Source: Arcobacter sp. (GTDB lineage: Bacteria; Campylobacterota; Campylobacteria; Campylobacterales; Arcobacteraceae). From it: a stretch of 64,000 bases of DNA. Below are positions 1-9,713 of this stretch, in pieces (position 1 is the first letter of the stretch; every line of letters starts with the position of its first letter). Made by a program: the position numbers and the translations under genes. A model generated the notes under the pieces. The model was not told the origin of the DNA, made no database searches, and saw only the letters and a list, made by a program, of their open reading frames with translations. The DNA is taken from contig PKUJ01000037.1 of assembly GCA_002869565.1 (NCBI GenBank), positions 43,392 through 107,391 of the forward strand. Direction: 5' to 3'.

Positions 1-432
1 TATTAGTTCACCAATTGATTCATCAAGTTCTAAAATACCATTGTTTAATTTAGCAAGACCAATCTCTGTAGATGAACAAATCATTCCATTAGATTCTACA
101 CCTCTTAGTTTTGCAGCTTTAATTTTAAAGTCAGCACTTAATTTACATCCAACTGTTGCAACAGGAACATATTGTTCTGTATCAACATTTTTTGCACCAC
201 AAACTATTTGAACTATTTCTGTTCCAATATCAACTTGACAAATATTTAATTTATCTGCATCCGGATGTTTCTTTTTTTCTAAGACTTTTCCAATTACAAC
301 ACCAGGAACAATTCTTTGTTCATCTAAACTATCAACTTCTAATCCAATAGAGTTTAGTGTTTTGCAAATATCTTCTGTTGTAATATTTGATATATCAATA
401 AACTCTTGTAACCACGATCTTGTAACTATCAT
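1..432 (-). CDS. pheT: Phenylalanine--tRNA ligase beta subunit, N-terminal part
   Basis: Large subunit of the (alpha-beta)2 enzyme that charges tRNA-Phe in the cytoplasm. The gene runs off the left edge, so only the first 144 codons are seen. They open with [14 protein letters not shown] and continue into the tRNA-binding (EMAP/Arc1p-like) domain typical of the bacterial PheT N-terminus, around residues 40-144 ([18 protein letters not shown], then CGAKNV). The ATG overlaps the pheS stop codon (ATGA), so the two are translationally coupled. No stop codon interrupts the visible part. Confidence 0.93.
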   Translation of the reverse strand, partial: MIVTRSWLQEFIDISNITTEDICKTLNSIGLEVDSLDEQRIVPGVVIGKVLEKKKHPDADKLNICQVDIGTEIVQIVCGAKNVDTEQYVPVATVGCKLSADFKIKAAKLRGVESNGMICSSTEIGLAKLNNGILELDESIGELI

Positions 433-1421
433 TTGAACTGTCCTAATAATCTTAAATCACTTTCAAAAAGAGATCTTAAATCTCCAATATTGTGTATTAA
501 CATCGCAAATCTTTCTATACCTAATCCAAAGGCATATCCAGATTTATTTTCATATCCTACGGCTTTAAATACATTCTCATCTACTACACCACAACCTAAT
601 ACTTCTAACCAGCCTGTGTGAGAACATACTCTACATCCATCACCTTTACAGAATACACATGAAATATCAACTTCTGCTGAAGGTTCTGTAAATGGGAAGA
701 ATGAAGGTCTAAATCTAACTTCCACATCTCCAAACATGTGATGTAAAAACTCAACTAATACATGTTTAAGGTTAGCAAATGAAATTTTATCTGCATCATC
801 AACAACTAGCGCTTCAATTTGATGAAACATTGGTGTATGTGTAATATCAAAATCTCTTCTAAATACTGTACCTGGAGCAATCATCCTAATTGGAGTTTTT
901 TGCTTCAACATTGTTCTAATTTGAACTGGCGAAGTATGAGTTCTTAATAGAGTGTAATCTTTATTATAAAAAGTATCTTGCATATCACGTGCAGGATGAT
1001 ATTTAGGAAGGTTTAATGCTTCAAAGTTATGAAAATCATCTTCAACTAAAGGTCCTTCCTCAACTGCGAAATTAAGGTTTTGGAAATAGGTGATAATTCT
1101 ATCCATTGTAAGATTAACTGGGTGAACAGCTCAACATGTAGGTTCGTTGTTAAACTTAGTTACATCAATTTTTTCTTCTTTAAGTTTAGCTTCTAAAGCT
1201 TCTTTTTCTAATATTGATTTTTTATTCTCTAAAGCTTCAGTAATCTCAGTTTTTTGTTTATTTAAATTAGCTGCGAAATCTTTTTTTTCTGGTCCTGGTA
1301 TATCTTTCATTTTTGCAAACTGTGCAGTGATAATACCTTTTTTACCTAAAGTTTCAATTCTAAGATTTTCTAATACTTCAAGTGAATCAGCACTATTTAT
1401 TTTATCAAGCCATTCTATCAC
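429..1421 (-). pseudogene. pheS: Phenylalanine--tRNA ligase alpha subunit, interrupted by an in-frame TGA
   Basis: Catalytic subunit of phenylalanyl-tRNA synthetase. Codons 1-96 encode the N-terminal coiled coil (MIEWLDKINSADSLEVLENL onward). Codon 97 is TGA (positions 1131-1133). The same frame then continues [16 protein letters not shown] and through the class II synthetase core: motif 2 region ([20 protein letters not shown]), [12 protein letters not shown] and the C-terminal [18 protein letters not shown]. The restored length of 330 residues is normal for the family. GGA (Gly) to TGA is the simplest origin. PheS is essential, so the stop is more likely an error or a very recent mutation than an old pseudogene; a restart at the ATG at 1106 would lose the tRNA-binding coiled coil. 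Confidence 0.85.
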
Positions 1422-1529
1422 TTTTGTCTCTCCTAGTTTGGGTCTTGTGTTCTATATTGTTCGGGATTATACTTAAAATTTTATTAGAGTTTGGTTATAA
1501 TATTTTTTAAATAAAATAAAGGTGCTTTC

Positions 1530-1859
1530 ATGTGTATATTTTGTAAAATTGTTAATGGTGAAATACCAAATCAAACTATTTTAGAATATGAAAATTTTTT
1601 AGCTTTTAATGATATAAATCCTGCAAGAAAGGTTCATGCTTTAGTTATACCTAAAGAACATTATGACTCTTTTGATGTAATTCCTCCAAAAATTATGGCG
1701 GGAATGACGGAGTTTATTCAAAAAGTTGCTTCAAAATTAGAAGTTAAAAAAAGTGGTTATAGATTAATTACAAATATTGGAGATGATGGTGGTCAGGAAG
1801 TTCATCATTTACATTTTCATTTAATGGGTGGAGAGCCTGTTGGTAGATTAGTAAGATAA
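1530..1859 (+). CDS. HIT family nucleotide-binding protein
   Basis: Histidine-triad protein of 109 residues, the usual length of HinT-type purine nucleoside phosphoramidases. It begins MCIFCKIVNGEIP and ends with the triad VHHLHFHLMGG around residues 90-101, which supplies the catalytic histidine. A cytoplasmic hydrolase of AMP-lysine or similar phosphoramidates is the family role; the natural substrate is not evident here. It is transcribed divergently from pheS and faces accA across a shared bidirectional terminator. Confidence 0.88.
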   Translation: MCIFCKIVNGEIPNQTILEYENFLAFNDINPARKVHALVIPKEHYDSFDVIPPKIMAGMTEFIQKVASKLEVKKSGYRLITNIGDDGGQEVHHLHFHLMGGEPVGRLVR

Positions 1860-1864
1860 TAAAA

Positions 1865-1888
1865 AAGTTGTAGTTTAAACTACAACTT
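1865..1888. terminator. Bidirectional terminator between HIT gene and accA
   Basis: A perfect palindrome, AAGTTGTAG-TTTAAA-CTACAACTT, flanked by A-runs on the left and T-rich sequence on the right. It lies between two converging genes that end at 1859 and 1890, so it can terminate both. Confidence 0.75.
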
Positions 1889-1889
1889 A

Positions 1890-2834
1890 TTATTTTTCAT
1901 CTTCTTGAAATCTTCCTAAACTCATTAGTTTTTCATATTTCATTTGATATCTTTGAGCTGCTGTTAATTGTTTTAATTCTTCCAATGTAGTTAAAAAATA
2001 ATCACCTAAAGCTTTTATTGCTTCTTCTTTTTTTCTATGCGCACCAATTAATGGTTCATTAACAATATCATCAATTAATTCTAATTCTTTTAATGCATCA
2101 GAGGTAATTTTTAGAGCATTTGCTGCTGTTTCAGCTTTTGCAGGGTCATTCCATAGAATTGCACTACAACCTTCAGGAGAAATAACTGCATATACAGAAT
2201 ATCTCATCATTGCAAGTTTATCAGCTACTGAAATAGCTAATGCTCCACCTGACCCACCTTCTCCAATAACAACTGAAACTGTTGGTGTTGTTAGATCAGA
2301 AAATTCATAAAGGTTCTTAGCAATTGCTTCAGATTGATTTCTCTCTTCAGCTCCAAGTCCTGGATATGCACCAGGAGTGTCTACAAGCATAAGAATTGGA
2401 ATATTAAACTTTTCAGCCATTCTTGCAGCTCTTAAGGCTTTTCTATAACCTTGAGGTGAAGGCATACCAAAGTTTCTTTTTAATTTTCCTTTAGTTCCTC
2501 TACCTTTTTGTTCACCAATAACCATAACTTTTTCAGAACCAATATAGCCTAAGTAACACACAATTGCAGGGTCGTCGTCGAAATGTCTATCACCATGAAT
2601 TTCATATTCACCTGTCATCAATCCTCTAATATAGTCCATAGCATATGGTCTATCTGGATGACGAGCTAGTTGAAGTTTTTGATAATCACTTAAATTTTTA
2701 AAAGTTTTTTCAACTTCTTTTTCTAGTTTTTTTTCTAAAATATCTACGGCATGTTCGTCATTTTTAGTTTTTGCAACTGTGATATCTTCTTCTAATTTTT
2801 TTATCTTGTCTTCAAAATCTAAGTAAGTTGCCAA
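1890..2834 (-). CDS. accA: Acetyl-CoA carboxylase carboxyltransferase subunit alpha
   Basis: Alpha half of the carboxyltransferase that moves CO2 from biotin to acetyl-CoA, making malonyl-CoA for fatty acid synthesis. The 314 residues match the family length, with the N-terminal helical region ([14 protein letters not shown]) and the crotonase-like core ([20 protein letters not shown] and [11 protein letters not shown] around residues 150-205). The start is TTG at 2834, supported by AAAGGA eight bases upstream. It follows fabF on the same strand, with a terminator hairpin in the gap. Confidence 0.95.
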   Translation of the reverse strand: MATYLDFEDKIKKLEEDITVAKTKNDEHAVDILEKKLEKEVEKTFKNLSDYQKLQLARHPDRPYAMDYIRGLMTGEYEIHGDRHFDDDPAIVCYLGYIGSEKVMVIGEQKGRGTKGKLKRNFGMPSPQGYRKALRAARMAEKFNIPILMLVDTPGAYPGLGAEERNQSEAIAKNLYEFSDLTTPTVSVVIGEGGSGGALAISVADKLAMMRYSVYAVISPEGCSAILWNDPAKAETAANALKITSDALKELELIDDIVNEPLIGAHRKKEEAIKALGDYFLTTLEELKQLTAAQRYQMKYEKLMSLGRFQEDEK

Positions 2835-2859
2835 ATTTGTGTTCCTTTAATAAATAGAA

Positions 2860-2883
2860 AAAAAGAGTCAAGTGACTCTTTTT
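2860..2883 (-). terminator. Terminator after fabF
   Basis: Inverted repeat AAAAAGAGTCA-ag-TGACTCTTTTT immediately downstream of fabF on the minus strand. It gives a hairpin followed by a T-run and could attenuate read-through into accA. Confidence 0.65.
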
Positions 2884-2893
2884 ATAGATTTTT

Positions 2894-4153
2894 TTAATCT
2901 TTTAGTTTTTTAAAAATTATTGAACCATTAGTTCCACCAAAACCAAAGTTATTACTCATTACAGTATCAAGTTCAGTTTTTCTTGCAGTTCCTGGCACAT
3001 AATCAAGTTGACACTCTGGGTCTTGGTTTTGAATATTAATTGTTGGAGGAATTATTCCTTCATTTAATGATTTAATTGCAAAAATTGCTTCAATAGCACA
3101 TGCAGCACCTAAACAATGACCAATTTGTCCTTTTGTAGAAGTAACTGGAGGGCAATTTTCAACACCTTTAAATAATTCAACAATTGCTTTTGATTCATTC
3201 ACGTCTCCTACTGGAGTTGATGTTCCATGTGTATTGATATAATCAATTTTTGGTGCTTCACCTGTTATATTTTCTGCCATAGCTAAAGCTGCTTTCATCG
3301 CTCTTAATGGACCATCCATCACAGGAGCTGTAATATGATTTGCATCACCACTTTCTCCAAATCCAATAATTTCACAATAAATTTTTGCACCTCTTGCACG
3401 TGCTGATTCTAATTCTTCAACTACAAGTGCTCCTGAACCTTCTCCCATTACAAAACCATCTCTATCTATATCAAATGGTCTTGAAGCTGTTTTTGGATCA
3501 TCATTTCTAGTTGATAAAGCTTTCATTGCAGCAAATCCACCTACTCCTGCACCACAAATTGCACTCTCAGCTCCAACAACTAAAATTTTGTCAGCACCAT
3601 TTAGCATAATTGTTTTAGCTGCATCAGCTAATGCATGTGTTGACGCAGCACAAGCTGTTACATGTGATAATGAAGGGCCTTTTAAATTGTGCTCAATTGA
3701 AATAAATCCACCTAGCATATTTACTAATGATGAAGGAATAAAGAATGGCGAAATTCTTCTTGGTCCTTTTGTATCGCAAACAACAGAATTTCTTTCAATT
3801 GTACTTAAACCACCGATTCCAGAAGCTGATATACATCCAAATCTCTCAGAAATTGAGTCATCTACTTTTTTATTTTCAACACTTGTAAGTCCTGAATCTC
3901 TCATTGCTTCATTTGCAGCTTTAATACCTAGTTGAATAAATCTATCTGCTTTTTTTACTTCTTTTTTATCCATTACTGTAGTTGGGTCAAAATTTTTTAC
4001 TTCTCCTGCAATCTTTACAGAAAATTCACTTATATCAAAAAGTGTGATTGTATCAATTCCACACACTCCATCTACTACAGCTTTGAAAGATTCTTCAACA
4101 CTGTTACCAACAGAATTAATTGTTCCTAGACCAGTTATAACAACTCTTCTCAT
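2894..4153 (-). CDS. fabF: 3-oxoacyl-[acyl-carrier-protein] synthase II
   Basis: Condensing enzyme that elongates acyl-ACP with malonyl-ACP. The family catalytic triad is visible: the nucleophile Cys in VTACAAST (around residue 168), His in NTHGTSTPVGD (around 308) and His in GQIGHCLGAA (around 345), followed by NNFGFGGTN near the C-terminus. At 419 residues it is the normal length. ATG at 4153 is preferred because GGAG lies eight bases upstream; an in-frame TTG one codon earlier is less likely. It lies directly downstream of acpP, as in most bacterial fab clusters. Confidence 0.96.
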   Translation of the reverse strand: MRRVVITGLGTINSVGNSVEESFKAVVDGVCGIDTITLFDISEFSVKIAGEVKNFDPTTVMDKKEVKKADRFIQLGIKAANEAMRDSGLTSVENKKVDDSISERFGCISASGIGGLSTIERNSVVCDTKGPRRISPFFIPSSLVNMLGGFISIEHNLKGPSLSHVTACAASTHALADAAKTIMLNGADKILVVGAESAICGAGVGGFAAMKALSTRNDDPKTASRPFDIDRDGFVMGEGSGALVVEELESARARGAKIYCEIIGFGESGDANHITAPVMDGPLRAMKAALAMAENITGEAPKIDYINTHGTSTPVGDVNESKAIVELFKGVENCPPVTSTKGQIGHCLGAACAIEAIFAIKSLNEGIIPPTINIQNQDPECQLDYVPGTARKTELDTVMSNNFGFGGTNGSIIFKKLKD

Positions 4154-4245
4154 CAAAAATGCTCCACATTATATTATTTTAATAATTCAATTTTTAGGAT
4201 AAAAACTCAATAATTAAAATAGATTAAAAAATAAAGGAAAAAAAA

Positions 4246-4264
4246 GCCAGTATCAAATACTGGC
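4246..4264 (-). terminator. Terminator after acpP
   Basis: Hairpin GCCAGTA-tcaaa-TACTGGC. Read on the minus strand it is followed by a run of seven T, just downstream of the acpP stop codon. Confidence 0.8.
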
Positions 4265-4286
4265 TCTATCAATTATAAAGCGTAAA

Positions 4287-4517
4287 TTACGCGTTATCTT
4301 CGATGTATTTCATAGCGTCAGCTACAGTTAAAATACCTTCTGCATCTTCATCAGGGATTTCGATATCAAATTTTTCTTCTAACGCCATAACTAATTCAAC
4401 AACGTCTAAAGAATCTGCTCCTAAATCCTCAATAAATTTAGATTCTTCTTTAACTTCAGCCGCATCACAATCTAATTGCTCTACTACTACTTCTTTTACA
4501 TCATCTAATAATGCCAT
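4287..4517 (-). CDS. acpP: Acyl carrier protein
   Basis: Small acidic protein that carries growing acyl chains on a 4'-phosphopantetheine arm. The attachment motif [10 protein letters not shown] is intact, with the modified Ser at about residue 37. Helices rich in Asp and Glu fill the 76 residues, typical of bacterial ACP. Two in-frame ATG codons lie six bases apart; the second (4517) has AAGGA at the right spacing of seven bases. It sits between fabG and fabF and has its own terminator. Confidence 0.96.
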   Translation of the reverse strand: MALLDDVKEVVVEQLDCDAAEVKEESKFIEDLGADSLDVVELVMALEEKFDIEIPDEDAEGILTVADAMKYIEDNA

Positions 4518-4578
4518 ATTCATTTCCTTTTATAAAATTATCGTCAAATTATAACACAAAAAGATTTAATTAATCTTT

Positions 4579-5322
4579 TTATACGTATAAACCACCATTT
4601 ACTTTTAAAATTTCACCTGTAATATATGATGAATGATCACTTAATAGAAAGGCAACTGCATCAGCAATTTCTTTTGGTTGACCAAATCTACTTAAAGGGA
4701 TATTTTTTTCATATTCTGCTTTAACTTCATCTTTTAATTCATCAGTCATATCTGTTTGAATAAAACCTGGTGTTACTGCGTTATATCTAATTCCTCTTGC
4801 TGCTGCTTCTTTTGCAAATTATTTAGTCATTGCATTTAATCCACCTTTACTAGCTGAGTAGTTAGTTTGCCCTGGATTTCCCATCTCTCCAACTATTGAA
4901 GAGATATTAACAATTGAACCAAATCTTTTTTTACCCATAGCTTTTAAAGATGCTTTACATCCAATAAATGCAGAGGTTAGATTTGCTGTAATTACATCAT
5001 TGAAGTCTTCCACTGACATTCTTAATGCTAGTTTATCTCTAGTGATTCCTGCGTTATTTACTAAGTAAGATAGTTCCCCATCTGCATCAATAATAGTTTT
5101 TATTGCTGCATTAAATTCATCTTCTTTTGTTACATCAGCTTTTACTATTGCAGCTTTTCCACCGGCAGCTTCAATTTCTTCTTTTACAGCTTCTGCTGCT
5201 TCTGCCCCACTTCTATAGTTAATCCAAACTTTAAGACCAAAATTAGCTAAAGTTCTTGCAATTTCTGCACCAATTCCTCTACTTGCACCTGTAACTAATA
5301 CATTTGAACCAGTAAATACCAT
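4579..5322 (-). pseudogene. fabG: 3-oxoacyl-[acyl-carrier-protein] reductase, interrupted by an in-frame TAA
   Basis: NADPH-dependent short-chain dehydrogenase that reduces 3-oxoacyl-ACP. The first 167 codons carry the cofactor motif TGASRGIG, NNAG, the catalytic Ser (NISSIVGE) and the catalytic YSASK. Codon 168 is TAA (4819-4821), directly after NAMTK. The same frame then continues FAKEAAARGIRYNAVTPGF to the normal C-terminus ending ITGEILKVNGGLYV. The restored length of 247 residues is typical. The family usually has Ser at the broken position, so TCA to TAA fits. The start at 5322 has AAGGA upstream. FabG is normally essential, so the stop is suspect as a sequence error. Confidence 0.85.
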
Positions 5323-5369
5323 ATAAATCCTTTTATAAAATTTTATCTTTTTTTGATGGCGCATTATAG

Positions 5370-6119
5370 CTAAACGCCTCTTTTGTTATCCCAAATTCTT
5401 ATATGAAGTCTGTCACTATATTTAAAACCATTTTTTATAGCCATATTTATTACTGTTTCAGAGTTTTTATCTATTTCTTCAACTGTACTACCTAAAGGCA
5501 TTAAATAAATTTCTATATTTCCAACTTTTTTTCTAATTTCTATTATCTCTTTTTCTACTATATTGATAGAATTTTTATCAACAACAAATTTTAGATAAGA
5601 GTTTAGAGTTTTTGATGAAATTTCTTTTAAGGTATTTATATTTATTCTTTTTTTCTCTGGCTCAAATGAATTAGATAGTTTTACACTCATAGAAAAAAGT
5701 AATTTTCTTTGATAATCTTGTGTAAATTTAATATCTAAAGAGGCATTGGTTTCTATAGTCACTGTATGATTTTCTTCCACATAATATTTTAAAAGTTTTT
5801 GAAATTCTTCATTCTTCCAATATAAGAGAGGTTCTCCTCCAGTAATTACAATATCAATTTTGTAATTTGGGAGTAATTTTGAGACTTTATTTACAGTTTC
5901 TTCACAATCTAATTTTTGCCACTCTTTTTTAAAAGCAGGGTCAACAGCATAATATGTATCACAAGATTTTTTTATTTCACCATTTGGTGTTTTATATTCA
6001 ACGCCAAAACCTGCACAAGACATATTACATTTGCCTAACCTAATAAATATAGAAGGAGTACCGATTAGTTTTCCTTCTCCTTGAATTGTTGGACCAAATA
6101 TTTCATTTATTTCAAGCAT
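5370..6119 (-). CDS. queE: 7-carboxy-7-deazaguanine synthase
   Basis: Radical SAM enzyme that contracts 6-carboxytetrahydropterin to 7-carboxy-7-deazaguanine in the queuosine pathway. The start MLEINEIFGPTIQGEG and the cysteines in KCNMSCAGFGVEY fit the QueE family; a further Cys lies downstream in KKSCDTYY, so the cluster-binding segment carries an insertion relative to the minimal CX3CX2C. GGEPLLYW is the usual SAM-contact motif. It overlaps queD by eight bases and is the third gene of a queC-queD-queE run. Confidence 0.88.
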   Translation of the reverse strand: MLEINEIFGPTIQGEGKLIGTPSIFIRLGKCNMSCAGFGVEYKTPNGEIKKSCDTYYAVDPAFKKEWQKLDCEETVNKVSKLLPNYKIDIVITGGEPLLYWKNEEFQKLLKYYVEENHTVTIETNASLDIKFTQDYQRKLLFSMSVKLSNSFEPEKKRININTLKEISSKTLNSYLKFVVDKNSINIVEKEIIEIRKKVGNIEIYLMPLGSTVEEIDKNSETVINMAIKNGFKYSDRLHIRIWDNKRGV

Positions 6120-6645
6120 AAACCTGACTTATACTTTTAGGAGATTCTGCAAATTCTATACTTGAAACTTTTACATCAAGTTTTTTCATTTTCTTTTGAG
6201 CTATTTGTAAAAACCAAGTAGATAGATTCTCACTAGTTGGAATAAACTCAACTACAACATAACTTTCATACATCTCTTTTATATGTTGTGGTTCATCTTT
6301 TATTTTTGTTAAATCTGGAAGTTTATATCCATCTTCAAACTCTAGCAACTCTTTCTTATCATAATGAGGTAGAAGTGTTTCAAAAAGTGGATCATTTATA
6401 TCTATAATAAATTTATGGTCTAGTACATCATCTAAAAAAGCTTTAAACCAATTTAGATGATTAAAATCTGTAACCATTCCATTTTTTAATTTTGTTGATT
6501 CAATATATAAGATTACTTTACCTTGATGTCCATGTAGATGTCTACATTTAAGGCAAGGGTCAAGTGAAAACTCAGGATTTAGCTCTTGAGACCAAACTCT
6601 ATGACCATAACAAAAATCGAATGATTTAGATATTTTCCAAGTCAT
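6112..6645 (-). CDS. queD: 6-carboxy-5,6,7,8-tetrahydropterin synthase
   Basis: Converts 7,8-dihydroneopterin triphosphate to 6-carboxytetrahydropterin, the substrate of QueE. Zinc-binding histidines are visible in CYGHRVW (near residue 15) and RHLHGHQGKV (near 37-41), and a Cys in CLKCRH sits where the catalytic cysteine is expected. At 177 residues it is longer than the minimal 120-residue enzyme. It lies between queC and queE with a two-base gap and an eight-base overlap, so the three are probably one transcript. Confidence 0.87.
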   Translation of the reverse strand: MTWKISKSFDFCYGHRVWSQELNPEFSLDPCLKCRHLHGHQGKVILYIESTKLKNGMVTDFNHLNWFKAFLDDVLDHKFIIDINDPLFETLLPHYDKKELLEFEDGYKLPDLTKIKDEPQHIKEMYESYVVVEFIPTSENLSTWFLQIAQKKMKKLDVKVSSIEFAESPKSISQVYA

Positions 6646-6647
6646 GT

Positions 6648-7313
6648 TTAGCCTTTGTACGGAATTGGATCTTTTGTATTTGCAAGCGCAAAACCATTTA
6701 ATCTTAGTCTACAAGAATCACAAACACCACAAGCTTCATCTTCTTCTTTATAACAAGACCAAGTATGTTCTAGTGGAACATTTAATTCTATCGATTTTTC
6801 TACAATTTGATTTTTCATCAGATGAACAAGAGGAGTTTTTATTTGTAGTTTAGTTGATTTTTTTGTCCCTTCGTTTATAGCATTAGTCATTTTATTTATA
6901 AATGTATCTGTACAATCAGGGTATCCTGAACTATCTTCTTCTACTACGCCAATATATAAGGCTTCAGCTCCTTCTTTTTCTGCAATTGCTGTTGCAATTG
7001 AAAGAAAAATACCATTTCTAAATGGCACATATGTGATAGGGACTCCCGCTTCAACTCCAGTTATTGGTATATCAATTGATTTATCAGTTAAAGCACTTGC
7101 TCCAATTTGTGTAAAGAAAGGTATATCAATTTCATATTTTTCTTTAATTTTTAAATCTTCACAAATATCTCTAAATGCTTTTAATTCTCTTTTTTCTGTT
7201 CTTTGTCCATAATTAAAATGAACAGCTATAATTTCATATCCTTCATTTTTTGCAATATATGAAGCTAAAGTGGAATCCATCCCTCCACTTAAAATACAAA
7301 CAGCTCTATTCAT
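6648..7313 (-). CDS. queC: 7-cyano-7-deazaguanine synthase
   Basis: ATP-dependent enzyme that makes preQ0 from 7-carboxy-7-deazaguanine. The N-terminal PP-loop [12 protein letters not shown] binds ATP. A zinc cluster near the C-terminus is formed by cysteines in [22 protein letters not shown] (spread over about residues 183-203). The 221-residue length is usual. Its ATG overlaps the end of moeA by eight bases. Confidence 0.93.
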   Translation of the reverse strand: MNRAVCILSGGMDSTLASYIAKNEGYEIIAVHFNYGQRTEKRELKAFRDICEDLKIKEKYEIDIPFFTQIGASALTDKSIDIPITGVEAGVPITYVPFRNGIFLSIATAIAEKEGAEALYIGVVEEDSSGYPDCTDTFINKMTNAINEGTKKSTKLQIKTPLVHLMKNQIVEKSIELNVPLEHTWSCYKEEDEACGVCDSCRLRLNGFALANTKDPIPYKG

Positions 7314-8529
7314 AGCTTAAAAAATCCTTATTATGTTGTGTAAAAAATTTCCAATCAATTGGTAGAATTTTTACATTAGCATCTTTTTTTAGTAAAGATA
7401 CATTTTTATCTAAAACAATCATAGAGTTACAAGAACTTAAAGTAGACACCATACCTGGACTTCTTTTTTCTGAAACTCTAAAATATTCACCATCAAAAAA
7501 GCCAGGAATAATTGTTATTCTGCCTTTTCTATTATTTAAGTCTTGGTCAATTTTTGCATGTATATAATTATGATAAATATCATTTGAACCAATAAGTTTT
7601 TGAATTATAAGTTTTCCAAAAAGTTCAAATATAAGTGCTGAGGCTAAAGGATTACCAGGAAGATTTAAAATATAAGTATTTCCAATTTTACCTAAAACAG
7701 TTGGTTTTCCAGGCTTGATTTTTATTCCATCAAAAAGTGATTTAAAATCAAGTTCATTAAATGCTTCTTTTGTAAAATCTGCATCGCCTACTGAAACTCC
7801 ACCTGAGGTGATAATTAAATTAGCATCAAGTGAATTCTCAATAAGTTCTTTAATAGATTCAATTGAATCTCTAGCTTGTCCTATAAAATCAATTTGACAT
7901 CCTAACTCTTTACATCGACTCATGAAAGTAGGGGTGTTTGAATTATAAATTTGATAGTTTTCTGCTTTTTCATAATGAAGTTTAAGTTCTTCTCCACTTG
8001 AAAATACTACAACTTTAGGTTTCTTATAAACTTTAATATGAGAAATCCCTTGAGATGCAAGAAGTGTTACTTTTGCAAAATTAATTGTTTCCCCAATAGC
8101 AATTAAATTATCTCCACTATTTATATCTTCTCCAATAAATCTTATATGTTGAAATTCTTTAATATTTTTAGGAACTTTAATCTTTTCATTTTCTAAATAT
8201 TGACAATCCTCTTTTGGGATAATTGCAGTGCAATTCTCAGGTACTCTAGCTCCGGTCATGATTTTTACACATTGATTCTTTTCTAGTAATCTTCTATTAT
8301 CATCACCTGCAAAAATAGTGTCAACTATTTTAAGTTCTTCATTTTTATTTTCATAAATAATTCCAAAGCCATCCATAGCTGAGTTATTAAATCTAGGTAA
8401 ACAGATTTCTGCATTAATTTTTTGTGCACAAATTCTATTTTGTGAATTTTCTATAGGAATGATTTCATAATTTAAATTTAACTCGAGTTCTGTGATAGTT
8501 TTTATAGCTTTATTAACTTCAACAGCCAT
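7306..8529 (-). CDS. moeA: Molybdopterin molybdenumtransferase
   Basis: Inserts molybdate into adenylated molybdopterin, the last step of molybdenum cofactor synthesis. The family signatures include [13 protein letters not shown] (about residues 44-56), [19 protein letters not shown] (about 240-252) and LPGNPLASA. The 407-residue length is normal. It is the first gene of a leftward run that continues into queC, queD and queE, and is divergent from the membrane-protein gene at 8600. Confidence 0.93.
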   Translation of the reverse strand: MAVEVNKAIKTITELELNLNYEIIPIENSQNRICAQKINAEICLPRFNNSAMDGFGIIYENKNEELKIVDTIFAGDDNRRLLEKNQCVKIMTGARVPENCTAIIPKEDCQYLENEKIKVPKNIKEFQHIRFIGEDINSGDNLIAIGETINFAKVTLLASQGISHIKVYKKPKVVVFSSGEELKLHYEKAENYQIYNSNTPTFMSRCKELGCQIDFIGQARDSIESIKELIENSLDANLIITSGGVSVGDADFTKEAFNELDFKSLFDGIKIKPGKPTVLGKIGNTYILNLPGNPLASALIFELFGKLIIQKLIGSNDIYHNYIHAKIDQDLNNRKGRITIIPGFFDGEYFRVSEKRSPGMVSTLSSCNSMIVLDKNVSLLKKDANVKILPIDWKFFTQHNKDFLSYE

Positions 8530-8599
8530 ATTTATCCTTTTACTAATACCTTATGACAAGTTAGATATAATACCAAAATTTTTTAAAAGTGAGTTTAAC

Positions 8600-9004
8600 A
8601 TGGAATTAATGAGTGATGCAATCAGTACACATATATATACGATTTTTATTTTTTTAGCAATAATGATTTTTAATTTTTATTCAGTTGTAAGTGCTAAAGA
8701 ATTTATGCAATTGGCAAAAAGATTAAAGTTTATGACACCTGTTTATCATCTTACAAATGCAATAGTAATATACACTGGAACAATTGTTGCTTTTTATGCA
8801 AGAGAGTTCTCTTTTACAATTATGTTAATGGTTATTGCATCAATTTTTCTTTTAGTAATAGAAATCAAAAGATACAAAAAAATGCGAGTTATTAAAACTA
8901 CAGATTTAGATTTACAAAAAGATTTTTTTGTTTTTGCAAAAAAAATCTATCTTATTGAAATTTCTGTACTTGTTACAGTTTATATTCTTTCAAAAGTTTT
9001 CTAA
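8600..9004 (+). CDS. Small membrane protein of unknown function
   Basis: A 134-residue protein with about four predicted membrane helices (near residues 10-27, 48-65, 68-85 and 112-132) and a short basic loop (EIKRYKKMRVIK). I do not recognise the family with confidence. The chosen ATG lies just outside the moeA promoter region. Its stop overlaps the rsmE start as TAATG, so the two are translationally coupled. Confidence 0.75.
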   Translation: MELMSDAISTHIYTIFIFLAIMIFNFYSVVSAKEFMQLAKRLKFMTPVYHLTNAIVIYTGTIVAFYAREFSFTIMLMVIASIFLLVIEIKRYKKMRVIKTTDLDLQKDFFVFAKKIYLIEISVLVTVYILSKVF

Positions 9005-9675
9005 TGCAATTTACTTTTCATGAAGAGTCTGGTTCTCAATTTCTTGAAATTGATGGAGATATTTATAAATATCTCTTTAAAGCAAGACGACACAAAGTTA
9101 ATGAAAATATATATTTTAGAAACTTAAAAGATAAGATTCTATATCTTTATAAAGTTAATACAATAGATAGAAGAAGAGCAATTTGTGAGCTAATTTCAAG
9201 TGAAGAAAAAATAATAGAAAATTCTAGGAAACTTCATTTAGCTTGGTGTATGGTTGATCCTAAAACAGTGGAAAAATCTATTGCTTCTTTGAATGAATTA
9301 GGTGTAGATAAAATTACTTTTGTTCACTGTGATTATTCTCAAAAAAACTTTAAACAAAATTTTGAAAAGCTAGAAAAAATATTAATAAATTCATCTTCCC
9401 AATGTGGTAGAAGTTCTATTGTTAAGTTGGATAATTGTTCTTCATTAGATGAGTTTTTGGAAATTTATCCAAACAGTTTTATTTTAGATTTTTCCACTAA
9501 AAATGTAAGTGAAAATACTAATGTTATTGAGACTCTTATAATCGGATGTGAAGGTGGTTTTTCATCTGAAGAACGTGAAAAATTTGAAAAAGAAAAAATT
9601 GTTGGTTTTGATTCTAAATTGATTTTGAGAAGTGAAACTGCAATAATATCTGCGAGTTCAAAAATTTTAATATAA
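9004..9675 (+). CDS. rsmE: 16S rRNA (uracil(1498)-N(3))-methyltransferase
   Basis: SPOUT-class methyltransferase that modifies U1498 in the decoding region of 16S rRNA. An N-terminal PUA-like part (HEESGSQFLEIDG, KARRHKVNE) precedes the SPOUT knot, where IIGCEGGFSSEE and LILRSETAIISASSKIL form the SAM-binding trefoil at the C-terminus. The 223-residue length fits. It is coupled to the upstream membrane-protein gene and is followed by a strong convergent terminator. Confidence 0.88.
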   Translation: MQFTFHEESGSQFLEIDGDIYKYLFKARRHKVNENIYFRNLKDKILYLYKVNTIDRRRAICELISSEEKIIENSRKLHLAWCMVDPKTVEKSIASLNELGVDKITFVHCDYSQKNFKQNFEKLEKILINSSSQCGRSSIVKLDNCSSLDEFLEIYPNSFILDFSTKNVSENTNVIETLIIGCEGGFSSEEREKFEKEKIVGFDSKLILRSETAIISASSKILI

Positions 9676-9677
9676 GT

Positions 9678-9704
9678 AAAAGATAGACTTAGAGTCTATC
9701 TTTT
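9678..9704. terminator. Convergent terminator between rsmE and the cytochrome gene
   Basis: Perfect stem AGATAGACT-tag-AGTCTATCT with A-run to the left and T-run to the right, lying between two genes that end at 9675 and 9714. It can serve both strands. Confidence 0.8.
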
Positions 9705-9713
9705 ATTTTATGA

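Noticed and set aside
433..621. Opposite-strand reading frame within pheS
   Set aside because: It lies wholly inside pheS in the antisense frame, has no ribosome site and no recognisable domain. Similar shadows inside fabF, acpP, nrfA and other genes were dropped for the same reason.
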